A stretch of DNA of 15,526 nt from contig JAUZOB010000043.1 in the NCBI GenBank assembly GCA_030706665.1, positions 1-15,526 on the forward strand. The letters run 5' to 3'. How positions within the stretch are numbered: the stretch's first letter is position 1; each line of letters opens with the position of its first letter. Shown here one piece after another: positions 1 through 8,112 of the stretch. This DNA comes from Bacteroidota bacterium (lineage in GTDB: Bacteria > Bacteroidota > Bacteroidia > Bacteroidales > Prolixibacteraceae). A program made the position numbers and the translations under genes. A model generated the notes under the pieces. The model was not told the DNA's origin. It did not search any database and saw only the letters and a program-made list of their open reading frames with translations.

Positions 1-1
1 G

Positions 2-37
2 GAACGGTAGTTGAAGGGTAGCGAACGGTAGTTCAAT
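2..37. repeat. Degenerate short tandem repeat cut by the window edge
   Basis: GGTAG occurs at 6-10, 17-21 and 27-31, each followed by a related five- or six-base tail, giving three tandem copies of a 10-11 base unit. The 11-mer GAACGGTAGTT is exactly repeated at 2-12 and 23-33. The bases before position 6 look like the tail of an earlier unit, so the array probably continues to the left. All three forward frames hit a stop within the first 21 bases, so only a very short C-terminal tail of an upstream gene could be here. Function is unknown. Confidence 0.45.
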
Positions 38-102
38 CAGGATGTTGTTATGTGTAATATTTATTGAAAATACAATGTCAGGCTTTACTGACAAAGTAAA
101 TA

Positions 103-173
103 AGCCGCAAGGGAAAGATTAAAATGATCTTTATTCAAATAGAGATTATTGAACTTTCCCTTGCTGCTTTTTT
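103..173 (+). terminator. Long strong rho-independent terminator hairpin
   Basis: The outer arms 107-117 (GCAAGGGAAAG) and 154-164 are perfectly complementary over 11 bp and extend by three more pairs past one mismatch (103-105 with 166-168). The interior also folds: 123-134 pairs with 139-150 over 12 bp including two G-U pairs, leaving the 4-base loop TCAA. The result is an almost continuous stem of about 26 pairs followed by a run of six T (168-173) and further T-rich sequence to 180. It would end a transcript coming from the left, either the gene upstream of the window or a small RNA, and insulates fecR from it. Confidence 0.8.
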
Positions 174-290
174 CTTTCTTAGAGAAAATCTACAGTTGTA
201 AGGCTGAATGTTAAAAAAAGTGAAATATTTCAAGAAATGCTGTCACCTTATTTTTTTGAAAATACGTCTTATTTATAGAAGAGTAAAGAT

Positions 291-1292
291 ATGAAAGAAA
301 AAATTGATCATAACTGGGATTTGATAAGTGGCAAGTTGAATAAGGAACTTGATAAAGAGGGGACTGACCAATTTGAAGAATGGATTGAACAGGAAGACAA
401 TAGTAAGCTCTATGCAAGGGCTGAAAAAATACATAACGGAATCCCGAAGGTTAAGATGTTTTCAGATTTGAGTCCTGAAAGATCATGGAAAAGAATTGAA
501 AAGAGGATAACGAATTCAGGATACGGATTTATTCGAATACTTCTTCCTTATGCTGCAGTATTTATAGGGATCTGTATTCTGGCTGCTCTTTTATGGCCAA
601 AATCTGAAAAGAAATTTCAGGCGCCTGTGCAATTTGCTGTGTTGAAAGTCCCTTATGGTGAAATGTCAATAGTTACGCTTACTGACGGGACTAAAATTTG
701 GTTGAATTCGGGGACCACTTTACGTTATCCGACACATTTTAATCAAAAAGACCGGGAAGTTTTTTTGGATGGAGAGGCCTATTTTGAAGTTGCAAAAGAT
801 AAGCATCATCCTTTTAAAGTCAGGGCTAATAAAATTGACGTTGAGGTATTGGGTACCTCTTTCAATATTAATTCATACCACAATGAAAAGCTTTCAGCGG
901 TTACGTTATTAACCGGCTCATTGCGACTAAATGATAAACAGGGGAAAGCATTGGGACTATTAAAACCAGGACAGATGGCATCCTATAAGGGAGAAGGCTC
1001 TGATTTCACAATTAGTAATGTGCTGGCTGAAAATTATGCAAGTTGGAAGACCGGAATAATCACCTTCGATAACGAGCGAATTGAAGTCATTGCCAATTAT
1101 ATTGAACGATGGTATAATGTAGATGTACGCTTTACGGATGAGAGTTTAAAAAATTATCGATGCTCGGGAGCAATGTTGAAAGACAAACCGGTCTCTCAGG
1201 TGATCAAAGCATTTGAATTATTATCGCCGGCTCAATTTAAATATAAGAAGAATCCAAATCAAAAAGACGAAATAATAATATCAGAGAAATAA
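291..1292 (+). CDS. FecR-family anti-sigma factor
   Basis: Predicted inner-membrane anti-sigma factor of 333 aa, a normal length for the family. Residues 1-78 form the cytoplasmic sigma-binding part, about 81-102 is one hydrophobic membrane segment, and the rest is periplasmic. The FecR core lies at about 115-200 and shows the family hallmarks DGTKIWLNSGTTLRYP, GEAYFEVAKD and VLGTSFNI. The C-terminal part (about 255-330) fits the DUF4974 domain commonly attached to Bacteroidota FecR proteins. In this family the periplasmic part senses the STN domain of a partner TonB-dependent transporter and controls an ECF sigma factor; the STN-bearing SusC encoded 144 bases downstream is the obvious partner. 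The usual ECF sigma gene is not in the 290 bases upstream, which instead contain a terminator, so the sigma factor must lie farther away. The ATG start is preceded by an A/G-rich leader without a strong Shine-Dalgarno site, normal for the phylum. Confidence 0.93.
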   Translation: MKEKIDHNWDLISGKLNKELDKEGTDQFEEWIEQEDNSKLYARAEKIHNGIPKVKMFSDLSPERSWKRIEKRITNSGYGFIRILLPYAAVFIGICILAALLWPKSEKKFQAPVQFAVLKVPYGEMSIVTLTDGTKIWLNSGTTLRYPTHFNQKDREVFLDGEAYFEVAKDKHHPFKVRANKIDVEVLGTSFNINSYHNEKLSAVTLLTGSLRLNDKQGKALGLLKPGQMASYKGEGSDFTISNVLAENYASWKTGIITFDNERIEVIANYIERWYNVDVRFTDESLKNYRCSGAMLKDKPVSQVIKAFELLSPAQFKYKKNPNQKDEIIISEK

Positions 1293-1354
1293 ATTAACTA
1301 ACTAAAATGAGATAAGCCAATGTAAAAAGAATTGAGTTAACTTTTTTAAAAAAA

Positions 1355-1386
1355 AGCGATGAAAATGCTGGAACATCTCCATCGCT
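1355..1386 (+). promoter_or_regulatory. Small hairpin in the fecR-susC gap
   Basis: AGCGATG at 1355-1361 pairs perfectly with CATCGCT at 1380-1386 around an 18-base loop. No T-run follows, so it is not a convincing terminator. It sits 51 bases before the susC start and could be leader structure or chance. Just downstream, two copies of the self-complementary hexamer ATTAAT lie at 1400-1405 and 1411-1416, one helical turn apart. Confidence 0.25.
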
Positions 1387-1436
1387 CAACATTTGAAAAA
1401 TTAATACTGAATTAATCTTAAAAAGCGACCAAACTT

Positions 1437-4400
1437 ATGAAAAAAAAACGAGAATTCCATGGCCTCGACCGGCTGGGGAAGAAAGTTATGCGCATTATGA
1501 AATTAACCTTTCTACTTTCATTTGCATGGTTTTCAGTGATTGGGGCCAATTCATATTCGCAGACGACGAATGTAAACCTCAATGTAAACAAGCAAACAAT
1601 CGTAAATGTTTTCAAACAGATTCAGGAACAGAGTGGATATTTCTTCTATTACAATAATGAAGAGGTAAAATCACTGAATCCTGTATCTATTAACATTAAA
1701 AATGCAAAGATTACCGATGTGTTGGATCGATTGCTGAAGAATTCAGGGATGAATTACAAAGTGATTGATCGGTATATTGTTATCAAAAGAAATGCTGCTC
1801 CGGCCAATGTGCCTCAAAAGAGGATAAAAGTGAAAGGAGCGGTGACAGATAAACAGGGAGTTGGAATGCCTGGTGTTACAGTATCTGTGAAAGGGACGAC
1901 AATCGGAGCTATTACAGATATCGATGGAAAATATACAATTGAAGTTCCTGGTAGTACTTCTTCTTTACAATTTTCTTTTGTGGGAATGATTTCTCAAATC
2001 GTAGCCATAAAAGGGAAAACGGAAGTGAATGTGACGTTGGAAGAAGAACTTCACGGTATAGATGAGGTTGTGGTTGTCGGTTATGGTCAACAAAGAAGAG
2101 AGACAGTAACAGGTTCTGTATCAACTATTCAAACCAAAGAAATTAAACAAAGTCCTGCAGCGAATTTAGCGGTTACGCTTGCCGGTCGTTTACCTGGCCT
2201 TACCACAATACAGACAAGTGGAGAACCTGGTTATGATGCTACTTATTTGTACTTACGCGGGCAAGGTACTTTAAACGGTCAGGCACCGTTGATTTTGGTC
2301 GATGGTGTTCCCCGTGAGTTGACTTATATTGACCCTAACGAAGTAGAGACGGTTTCTATTTTGAAAGATGCATCATCTACTGCAGTTTTCGGGGTTCGCG
2401 GTGCGAATGGTGTTATATTGGTGACTACAAAACGTGGGAGCGTTGATAATCAACAGATTTCAATGTCGATGGAGCGAGGGTTTCAGGATTTTACAAGGTT
2501 GCCAACTCCAGTACATTCTTGGGAATATGCTACCTTAAGGAATCAGGCATTGGCAAATGACGGACGAGCTCTAGCTTTTACACAGGAACAAATTGATCAT
2601 TATAGAAATCAGGATGAACCCGAAGCTTATCCTGATAACAATTGGATGAAAATGGTATCCAGAGATTTTACCCCACAAACCAGATACAACCTGAATATTT
2701 CAGGAGGAGGGAAAAAAGCGACCTATTTTGTAAATGCCGGTTATCTGGATCAGGGTGGTCAGTGGAAAGTAGATCAGAAAGATTACGATCCAAGTTCCTT
2801 TTTACATCGTTATAATTTCCGTTCGAATATTGACTTAAAATTAAATCCGACGCTTTCCGCTACCTTGAATGTCGGAGGATATTTGGAAAAAGCCAATAGC
2901 CCGGGTTTCTCTGCACTTGCTATTATGGCTTATACCATGGTAACCCCAAATACTCAAATCGGACCTCTTACCCCTGACGGGCAGGTGGTTTCTCCTGCCG
3001 TGAATGACGGATTAAATGCTTATGCGATGATTAACCGAAGCGGATATAGTCAGAATACACGAAGTAATGTGACTGCTTCTTATGGAATGGAACAAAAGTT
3101 AGATTTTCTTACACAAGGACTCTCTACCAAGATGATTGTTTCTTTCGATACTTATTCAAGCCATTCTTTGAGTGCTTCGCAAAGCCATCAGAATTGGTTG
3201 GCAAATGTGGTTAAAGGATCGAATGGGAAAGATTCTGTAGCTTATTCTCGAAAAGATAACTCTGAAAATACTCCTTTGGGTTTAGGTACTTCTGCTTCAT
3301 TCAAATCTTATTTTAATTATCAATGGTTTGTTAACTACACACGGACATTCAATAAGTTGCATGATGTAACTGGTATGGTGCTTTTACAACGAGATGAACG
3401 AATTGAAAATAGTGAACGCTTGCCTTATCGGTATGTGGGGATGGCAGGAAGAGCAACCTATGGGTTTGATCATAAATACTTTGCTGAATTTAATGCCGGC
3501 TACAATGGTTCCGAACAATTTGCCAAAGGACATCGTTTCGGATTCTTCCCTGCAGTATCTGGAAGTTGGGTCGTATCGAATGAGAATTTCTTAAAAGACA
3601 ATAAAACGCTTACCTTCCTGAAGTTGAGAGGTTCTTGGGGAGAGGTTGGAAATGATCAATTAGGCGGAACTCGCTTTTTATATTTGGATGATATAAAGAT
3701 GGACGGAGGATATTCCGGATCAATCGGGAGAGGACAGTCTATTAATGAATTTTATTTCGGAAATCCTGACTTGCAATGGGAAGTTGCAAAAAAAGTAAAT
3801 ATTGCAACAGAGATCGGTCTTTTTAATGATCTGAAATTGACTGTTGATCTTTTCCATGAAAAGAGAGACAATGTGTTGATCGATCGGAATTTGGTTCCAA
3901 GTATCGTTGGGATGAATTCAATCCCGCCATTGAATGTGGGACGTGTTACGAATAAAGGATATGAATTGGAGTTGAATTTTCATCATACTTTCTCGAAAGA
4001 TTTCTCTATGATGTCTAATTTGAATCTGAGCCATTCAAAAAACAAAGTGCTCTATGCAGATGAACCTGAATTACCGGCTGATTATGCTTTCCGTTATAGA
4101 AGAACAGGACTTTCGATTATGAATTCAGGGTGGTGGACACGATTCGGATATGAAACCGATGGCTATTGGAAAAGTCAGGAAGAAATAGATGCTTCCGGCT
4201 TAGTATATCCTTCCAGAAAACCTCGTCCCGGTGATTTCAAATACAAAGATCTGAATCATGATGGTTATATTAATGATGCAGATAAAGTCCCGTTGAAATA
4301 TACTGATGTTCCGGAATATACTTTTGGTGCTGCGTTTAGTTTTAACTACAAAAATTTGGATTTATCTCTGCTTTTTCAGGGTGTAGCTCATGTTTCAAAG

Positions 4401-4793
4401 TATTATTATGATCAGGGTGTTTGGGAATTTACCGGTAGTAATGGCGTGTATTATGACAATAGTCGTTATGCGTGGACACCGGAAAGAGCCGCTGCCGGAG
4501 AGAAAATATCATTCCCTGCTTTGAGTACGGCTCAGTCTTCAAGTGAATGTCAGAATGATTTCTTCTTCCAAAATTGTGCGTTCTGGAGATTGAAGAATCT
4601 TGAGCTTGGATATACTCTTCCGATGAGTCTCTCTAAAAAAATTAAATCATCCAAAATCAGACTATATGTGAATGGATTAAACTTGTTTACTGTAGACCAC
4701 ATGATCAGTAAAAATCTTGACCCCGAGGTGACAAGTAATTATTCTTATCCAATGACAAGGGTATTTAATTTTGGTGTTAATGTTAATTTCTAA
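1437..4793 (+). CDS. SusC/RagA-family TonB-dependent outer-membrane transporter with STN domain
   Basis: Predicted outer-membrane beta-barrel of 1118 aa that imports glycan oligomers using TonB energy, paired with the SusD lipoprotein that follows. Residues 1-41 are a long basic n-region plus signal peptide (cleavage near NSYSQ). An STN domain covers about 47-118, including SGYFFYYNNEEV and YKVIDRYIVIKR. A carboxypeptidase-regulatory-like domain covers about 130-205 (GVTVSVKGTTIGAITDIDGKY). The segment IDEVVVVGYG at 208-217 opens the plug domain (to about 335, with ILVDGVP and RGANGVILVTTKRG). The remainder is barrel, ending in NFGVNVNF with a terminal aromatic residue as expected for barrel assembly. 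The STN domain marks it as a signal-transducing type that would talk to the FecR protein encoded just upstream. Alternative in-frame ATGs at 1488 and 1497 would give shorter signal peptides; the first ATG is kept because long basic leaders are common in this subclass. Substrate cannot be read from sequence. Confidence 0.96.
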   Translation: MKKKREFHGLDRLGKKVMRIMKLTFLLSFAWFSVIGANSYSQTTNVNLNVNKQTIVNVFKQIQEQSGYFFYYNNEEVKSLNPVSINIKNAKITDVLDRLLKNSGMNYKVIDRYIVIKRNAAPANVPQKRIKVKGAVTDKQGVGMPGVTVSVKGTTIGAITDIDGKYTIEVPGSTSSLQFSFVGMISQIVAIKGKTEVNVTLEEELHGIDEVVVVGYGQQRRETVTGSVSTIQTKEIKQSPAANLAVTLAGRLPGLTTIQTSGEPGYDATYLYLRGQGTLNGQAPLILVDGVPRELTYIDPNEVETVSILKDASSTAVFGVRGANGVILVTTKRGSVDNQQISMSMERGFQDFTRLPTPVHSWEYATLRNQALANDGRALAFTQEQIDHYRNQDEPEAYPDNNWMKMVSRDFTPQTRYNLNISGGGKKATYFVNAGYLDQGGQWKVDQKDYDPSSFLHRYNFRSNIDLKLNPTLSATLNVGGYLEKANSPGFSALAIMAYTMVTPNTQIGPLTPDGQVVSPAVNDGLNAYAMINRSGYSQNTRSNVTASYGMEQKLDFLTQGLSTKMIVSFDTYSSHSLSASQSHQNWLANVVKGSNGKDSVAYSRKDNSENTPLGLGTSASFKSYFNYQWFVNYTRTFNKLHDVTGMVLLQRDERIENSERLPYRYVGMAGRATYGFDHKYFAEFNAGYNGSEQFAKGHRFGFFPAVSGSWVVSNENFLKDNKTLTFLKLRGSWGEVGNDQLGGTRFLYLDDIKMDGGYSGSIGRGQSINEFYFGNPDLQWEVAKKVNIATEIGLFNDLKLTVDLFHEKRDNVLIDRNLVPSIVGMNSIPPLNVGRVTNKGYELELNFHHTFSKDFSMMSNLNLSHSKNKVLYADEPELPADYAFRYRRTGLSIMNSGWWTRFGYETDGYWKSQEEIDASGLVYPSRKPRPGDFKYKDLNHDGYINDADKVPLKYTDVPEYTFGAAFSFNYKNLDLSLLFQGVAHVSKYYYDQGVWEFTGSNGVYYDNSRYAWTPERAAAGEKISFPALSTAQSSSECQNDFFFQNCAFWRLKNLELGYTLPMSLSKKIKSSKIRLYVNGLNLFTVDHMISKNLDPEVTSNYSYPMTRVFNFGVNVNF

Positions 4794-4803
4794 TATGGCT
4801 GCC

Positions 4804-6540
4804 ATGAAAAAAGCAATATATTATATTTTCATATTATCCTACATCCTATTGCTGACAGGATGTGCTAATGACCTAAATATTACACCTGATGGGCGTATTT
4901 CAATGAATGATGTTTGGTCTGATCAGAAAAGATCTGAAGCCTATTTGAATTCATGTTATCAACATCAAGATGGGTATGGTCTCAGTTATTTCTATGCAAC
5001 AATGCTTGACGGACTAAGTGATTGTGCCTGGGATTCTGATTTTACCGAAGGCCAGTTATTGGCGAATAAATGGTATAATGGAGGAATGACCACAAGTGAC
5101 GATCCTACCGATGGTTCGTTGTATTATTCTTGTTGGAATGGGATTCGTCAGTGTAATGTGTTTTTACAGAATCTTGATAAATGTGCCATTGATGCGAATG
5201 ATAAACCCCGATATAGAGCCGAGGCTATCGTCCTTCGTGATTTCTATTATTTCGAATTATGCAGAAAATACGGTCCGCAGCCACTTACCCGGGAACCTTT
5301 TGATTTAACAACAGATTTTAGTAAGCTGAAAAGGCCGACATTTCAACAGGTGGCCGATTTTATTTCAGAGGATGTAGATCAGGTTTTGACGATTACTGAT
5401 TTGCCATGGAAACTTAAGTATGACGGTGAACGTGGACGGTTTACCAAAGCAATTGCTGTAGCTTTGAAATCACAGGCAACTTTGTATGCCGCCAGTCCGT
5501 TATGGAATCCGACTAATGATCCTGCATTATGGACTAAAGCTCGTGATGCGGCTAAGTCAGCACTAGACCAATTAACTGCAAATGGGTATAAGTTGTATTA
5601 TTCTGCTGCTTTGGGTGATGCTTCTTATGCAAATTATTTTATTAATCAGATGGACATTGTTTTAGATCCTCGTGATCGGGAAACGATCTTGGAAAATCAA
5701 AATGGGGGCTCAATGCAGAATGGTTGGTTTTTTGCATTTAATGCATTCCCTAGTCGTGATGATAAGGTCAAAGCCGGATGTTGCCCTTCTCAGGAATTAG
5801 TGGATGCATTTGATATGAAAACTACAGGATTGCCGGTTATTGATCCAACCAATCGATATGCAGATGATTCACATTTGCAACCTAATTATGTGGCAAATTC
5901 CGGTTATGATCCTCAGAACCCTTATGTAGGCAGAGATCCACGATTTTATGCTACCGTATTATTTAATGGATCGAAATGCCTTAAACCGGAATTGACGTTG
6001 CAAATATATTCCGGAGGGAAAGATTCTGTTTCAAATTCAAGCAGATTCAGAACCTTTACCGGATATTATTTGAATAAATTTATCAATGATAGTATTCCAC
6101 AGGGGCAACCAAGTGGTGCTCCCTGGAAAAAAATTCGTTTGGCAGAGATCTATTTGAATTACGCGGAAGCAGAAAATGAAGTGAATGGACCTAATCAAGC
6201 TGTCTACAATGCTCTTAAAGCAATCAGGGATCGGGTGAATATGCCCAATATCAAAGCAGGCATTACCAGTAAAGATGAGATGCGTGCTTATATCCAGAAA
6301 GAACGCTTTACAGAAATGGCCTACGAAGAGCAAAGATTTTGGGACGTTCGTCGTTGGAAAATGCTGGATAAAACGGATAAACTCTCAACGGGAATGAAGA
6401 TAACAAAGAATGCGGATAATACATTTAGTTATGAACGTTTTGTTGTCGGACATAAGCAATCCTGGGGAACTAAGTATTTGATTTTTCCGATTCCGATTAA
6501 TGATGCATCAATTATGAATTGGCAGAATCCCGGATGGTAA
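4804..6540 (+). CDS. SusD/RagB-family nutrient-binding outer-membrane lipoprotein
   Basis: Predicted surface lipoprotein (578 aa from this start) that caps the SusC barrel and helps bind the incoming glycan. The start at 4804 gives a classic lipoprotein signal, MKKAIYYIFILSYILLLTGC, with the lipidated Cys at residue 20. An ATG at 4795, one base after the susC stop, would add three residues; a TTG inside susC at 4771 is open but implausible. The N-terminal SusD-like region (about 20-210) includes the TPR-type stretch AEAIVLRDFYYFELCRKYG. The C-terminal SusD/RagB domain (about 290-578) carries the typical KIRLAEIYLNYAEAENE, ALKAIRDRVNMP and ERFTEMAYEEQRFWDVRRWK segments. It lies 10 bases after susC and is almost certainly co-transcribed and probably translationally coupled. 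A cysteine-containing segment (KAGCC at 323-327) is noticeable but not diagnostic. Confidence 0.95.
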   Translation: MKKAIYYIFILSYILLLTGCANDLNITPDGRISMNDVWSDQKRSEAYLNSCYQHQDGYGLSYFYATMLDGLSDCAWDSDFTEGQLLANKWYNGGMTTSDDPTDGSLYYSCWNGIRQCNVFLQNLDKCAIDANDKPRYRAEAIVLRDFYYFELCRKYGPQPLTREPFDLTTDFSKLKRPTFQQVADFISEDVDQVLTITDLPWKLKYDGERGRFTKAIAVALKSQATLYAASPLWNPTNDPALWTKARDAAKSALDQLTANGYKLYYSAALGDASYANYFINQMDIVLDPRDRETILENQNGGSMQNGWFFAFNAFPSRDDKVKAGCCPSQELVDAFDMKTTGLPVIDPTNRYADDSHLQPNYVANSGYDPQNPYVGRDPRFYATVLFNGSKCLKPELTLQIYSGGKDSVSNSSRFRTFTGYYLNKFINDSIPQGQPSGAPWKKIRLAEIYLNYAEAENEVNGPNQAVYNALKAIRDRVNMPNIKAGITSKDEMRAYIQKERFTEMAYEEQRFWDVRRWKMLDKTDKLSTGMKITKNADNTFSYERFVVGHKQSWGTKYLIFPIPINDASIMNWQNPGW

Positions 6541-6555
6541 TAATCCTTCGTCAAT

Positions 6556-6589
6556 AATGGAGATCGGGTTTCTGATTCCGATCTCCATT
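6556..6589 (+). terminator. Hairpin after susD, possible terminator or attenuator
   Basis: AATGGAGATCGG (6556-6567) and CCGATCTCCATT (6578-6589) are perfect 12-bp complements around a 10-base loop, starting 16 bases after the susD stop. The following T tract is weak (TTT then CTG), so it may stop only part of the transcripts or protect the 3' end of the susCD message. No other structure is obvious in the rest of the gap to 6800. Confidence 0.6.
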
Positions 6590-6800
6590 TCTGAAATGTC
6601 ATAAGAGAAATATGTTGCTTTAAGAGAAAGGTTATTCGTAAGTGAAGCAGCTTTTATATGTCAATAATTTAGGTTGAGAAAGTCTTTGATTGATGATGAG
6701 AAGTTCAATTAAAATTGCTTAAATGTTCTTGGAATTAGATATTCTCTTATGATGTACGGCTAATTATAAGCATTTCATGTATTTTATTAAATTCTAGTTT

Positions 6801-7652
6801 ATGAAAAATCTAAAATTGCTATCTATACTCGCAGCGCTATTTATCATGGTTTTTTTTAGCAGCTGCGACAATAACAACAATAAAGACTTACCTGTATCTT
6901 TAAGTCTTGATAAAACGACAGCAAGGGATTCTGTCTTTATGGGGAATACTTGTATTATAGAAGGAGTGGCTAAAGCAGCCGGGCAAATAAAAATGATTCA
7001 GATATTTCAGAGTTTTAATTGGGCTGGTGGCGTTTCTGAAGTAGAAGTTGCCGGAACAGGAATTTACACTTTCCCAAGTGATACGACAACAACGTATCGT
7101 TTTTCCCTTTCGGTTCCCAATATTAAAGCAACTAAAAGTATAAGAATTCAGGTGACTGATAAAAGTGGGAATACAGCATCTTCTGCTTATACGATCACTG
7201 TCCGTCAAAGTAATATCATCTCTTATTTAAATGTTCCAATGGGAGGTTGGGATAGTAATTTCGGAAGTGCGTTGGACGCCGATACAGGTACACCTTATGG
7301 ATCAAGTCAATTAGGAGAAGTAGGATCAATTGTCGACATATTTTTTGATCATGCCGTACTTGCATCGCACGATTTGGATGCTGTCGATTTTTATCCTCAA
7401 TATTACTCTGGCGCAAGGTTCCCGGAAACAGGAACAAAATTTACAAAGACTAATTTTAGTTCTTCTGATTTTGACGGAATTACAAATGATGAATTGTTCT
7501 CTACAATGGATGGAACAGTAAGTACTATAAATATAAAGGAAGGAGATGTTATTTTCTTTCAAACAAAGAGTGGTCGGAAAGGTCTTTTAAAAGTAAAAAG
7601 CATGTCTGATCCATTAGGTGATCTTGTTGTTGACTTAAAAGTCCAGAAATAA
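6801..7652 (+). CDS. Two-part surface lipoprotein in the SusE / surface glycan-binding position
   Basis: A 283-aa lipoprotein; the signal peptide ends at the lipobox FFSSC with Cys22, and the mature start CDNNNNKD is polar and acidic, as is common for Bacteroidota lipoproteins shown on the cell surface. Residues about 31-135 look like one immunoglobulin-like beta-sandwich (repeating strands ending in IRIQVTDKSGNTASSAYTITV). Residues about 139-283 form a second, Gly/Asp/aromatic-rich region (GGWDSNFGSALDADTGTPYG, VDIFFDHAV, AVDFYPQYYSG) that I cannot assign to a named family. Its place directly after susD is where PULs usually encode SusE-like surface glycan-binding proteins, so a glycan-binding accessory role is the best inference; no catalytic motif is visible. 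It lies 260 bases from susD behind a hairpin, so its expression may be lower or separately controlled. Confidence 0.85.
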   Translation: MKNLKLLSILAALFIMVFFSSCDNNNNKDLPVSLSLDKTTARDSVFMGNTCIIEGVAKAAGQIKMIQIFQSFNWAGGVSEVEVAGTGIYTFPSDTTTTYRFSLSVPNIKATKSIRIQVTDKSGNTASSAYTITVRQSNIISYLNVPMGGWDSNFGSALDADTGTPYGSSQLGEVGSIVDIFFDHAVLASHDLDAVDFYPQYYSGARFPETGTKFTKTNFSSSDFDGITNDELFSTMDGTVSTINIKEGDVIFFQTKSGRKGLLKVKSMSDPLGDLVVDLKVQK

Positions 7653-7662
7653 TTAATATTAG

Positions 7663-7699
7663 AAAGTTATCTCAAGGTTTGTTCCTTGAGATAACTTTT
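7663..7699 (+). terminator. Rho-independent terminator after the surface lipoprotein gene
   Basis: AAAGTTATCTCAAGG (7663-7677) and CCTTGAGATAACTTT (7684-7698) form a perfect 15-bp stem with the 6-base loop TTTGTT, 10 bases after the stop codon. The 3' arm ends in TTTT. This is a convincing terminator and suggests that the downstream enzyme genes have their own promoter. Confidence 0.85.
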
Positions 7700-7820
7700 C
7701 ATGATTCATTATTGCAATAAAAACTCTGTTTTATATTTTGCATATTATATTGTGTTGTGTGAAATGCAGAATATGAAGATGTATTTGTGATCAATTCAAT
7801 ACTCCTTGAAATTGACACTT

Positions 7821-8058
7821 TGCTACAGCAGAACTCCTGATTCGGAAATATTTTACTTTTCAAAGGGTAGTTTGGAAATCAGACAATACAGGAGTGTTAG
7901 TAAGGAACGCTGAAAGTGTATTTAAGCCGGGAATTGGACAAGCAGATTTGAATCAGGGAGATTCTCTCACGTTCAAAAGTATCGGAGATAATCATTTTGG
8001 AATTGTATTGGATTTCGAAAAGAAATTCTAAGAGGGGCAAATTATAATATTAATAAAA
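7821..8058 (+). pseudogene. Decayed fragment of a GH78-like gene, paralogous to the gene at 10521
   Basis: Positions 7843-8028 align without gaps to 10641-10826 inside the compact GH78 gene. By hand count 31 of 186 bases differ, about 83% identity. Weaker similarity with small indels extends to about 7821 on the left and about 8058 on the right. The core still reads in frame (for example QRVVWKSDNTG, PGIGQADLNQG and GIVLDF), but a stop lies just upstream at about 7814, another occurs at 8029-8031, and the rest of the gene is absent. It corresponds to residues 41-102 of the 584-aa paralogue, part of its N-terminal beta-sandwich. It is best read as the relic of a tandem duplicate, mostly deleted or replaced by the GH127 gene that now follows. 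Bases 7700-7820 and 8059-8112 hold nothing else I recognise apart from the A-rich leader of the next gene. Confidence 0.85.
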
Positions 8059-8112
8059 ATCAATTGAGATAAAGGATTAAATTTATTTTCCACTTACCTA
8101 AAAACAACAAAA

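Noticed and set aside
249..258. TATTTTTTTG before fecR as a Bacteroidota -7 element.
   Set aside because: The spacing inside the motif is one base too long and no TTTG lies at the proper distance upstream.
4771..4803. Upstream extension of susD to a TTG inside the susC coding end.
   Set aside because: It would put extra residues before a perfect lipoprotein signal peptide that begins at 4804; TTG starts are also unlikely here.
7773..7790. ATG at 7773 as the original start of the GH78-like relic.
   Set aside because: Its frame stops after five codons, and its distance to the conserved core differs by about 50 bases from that in the intact paralogue, with no clear similarity in between.
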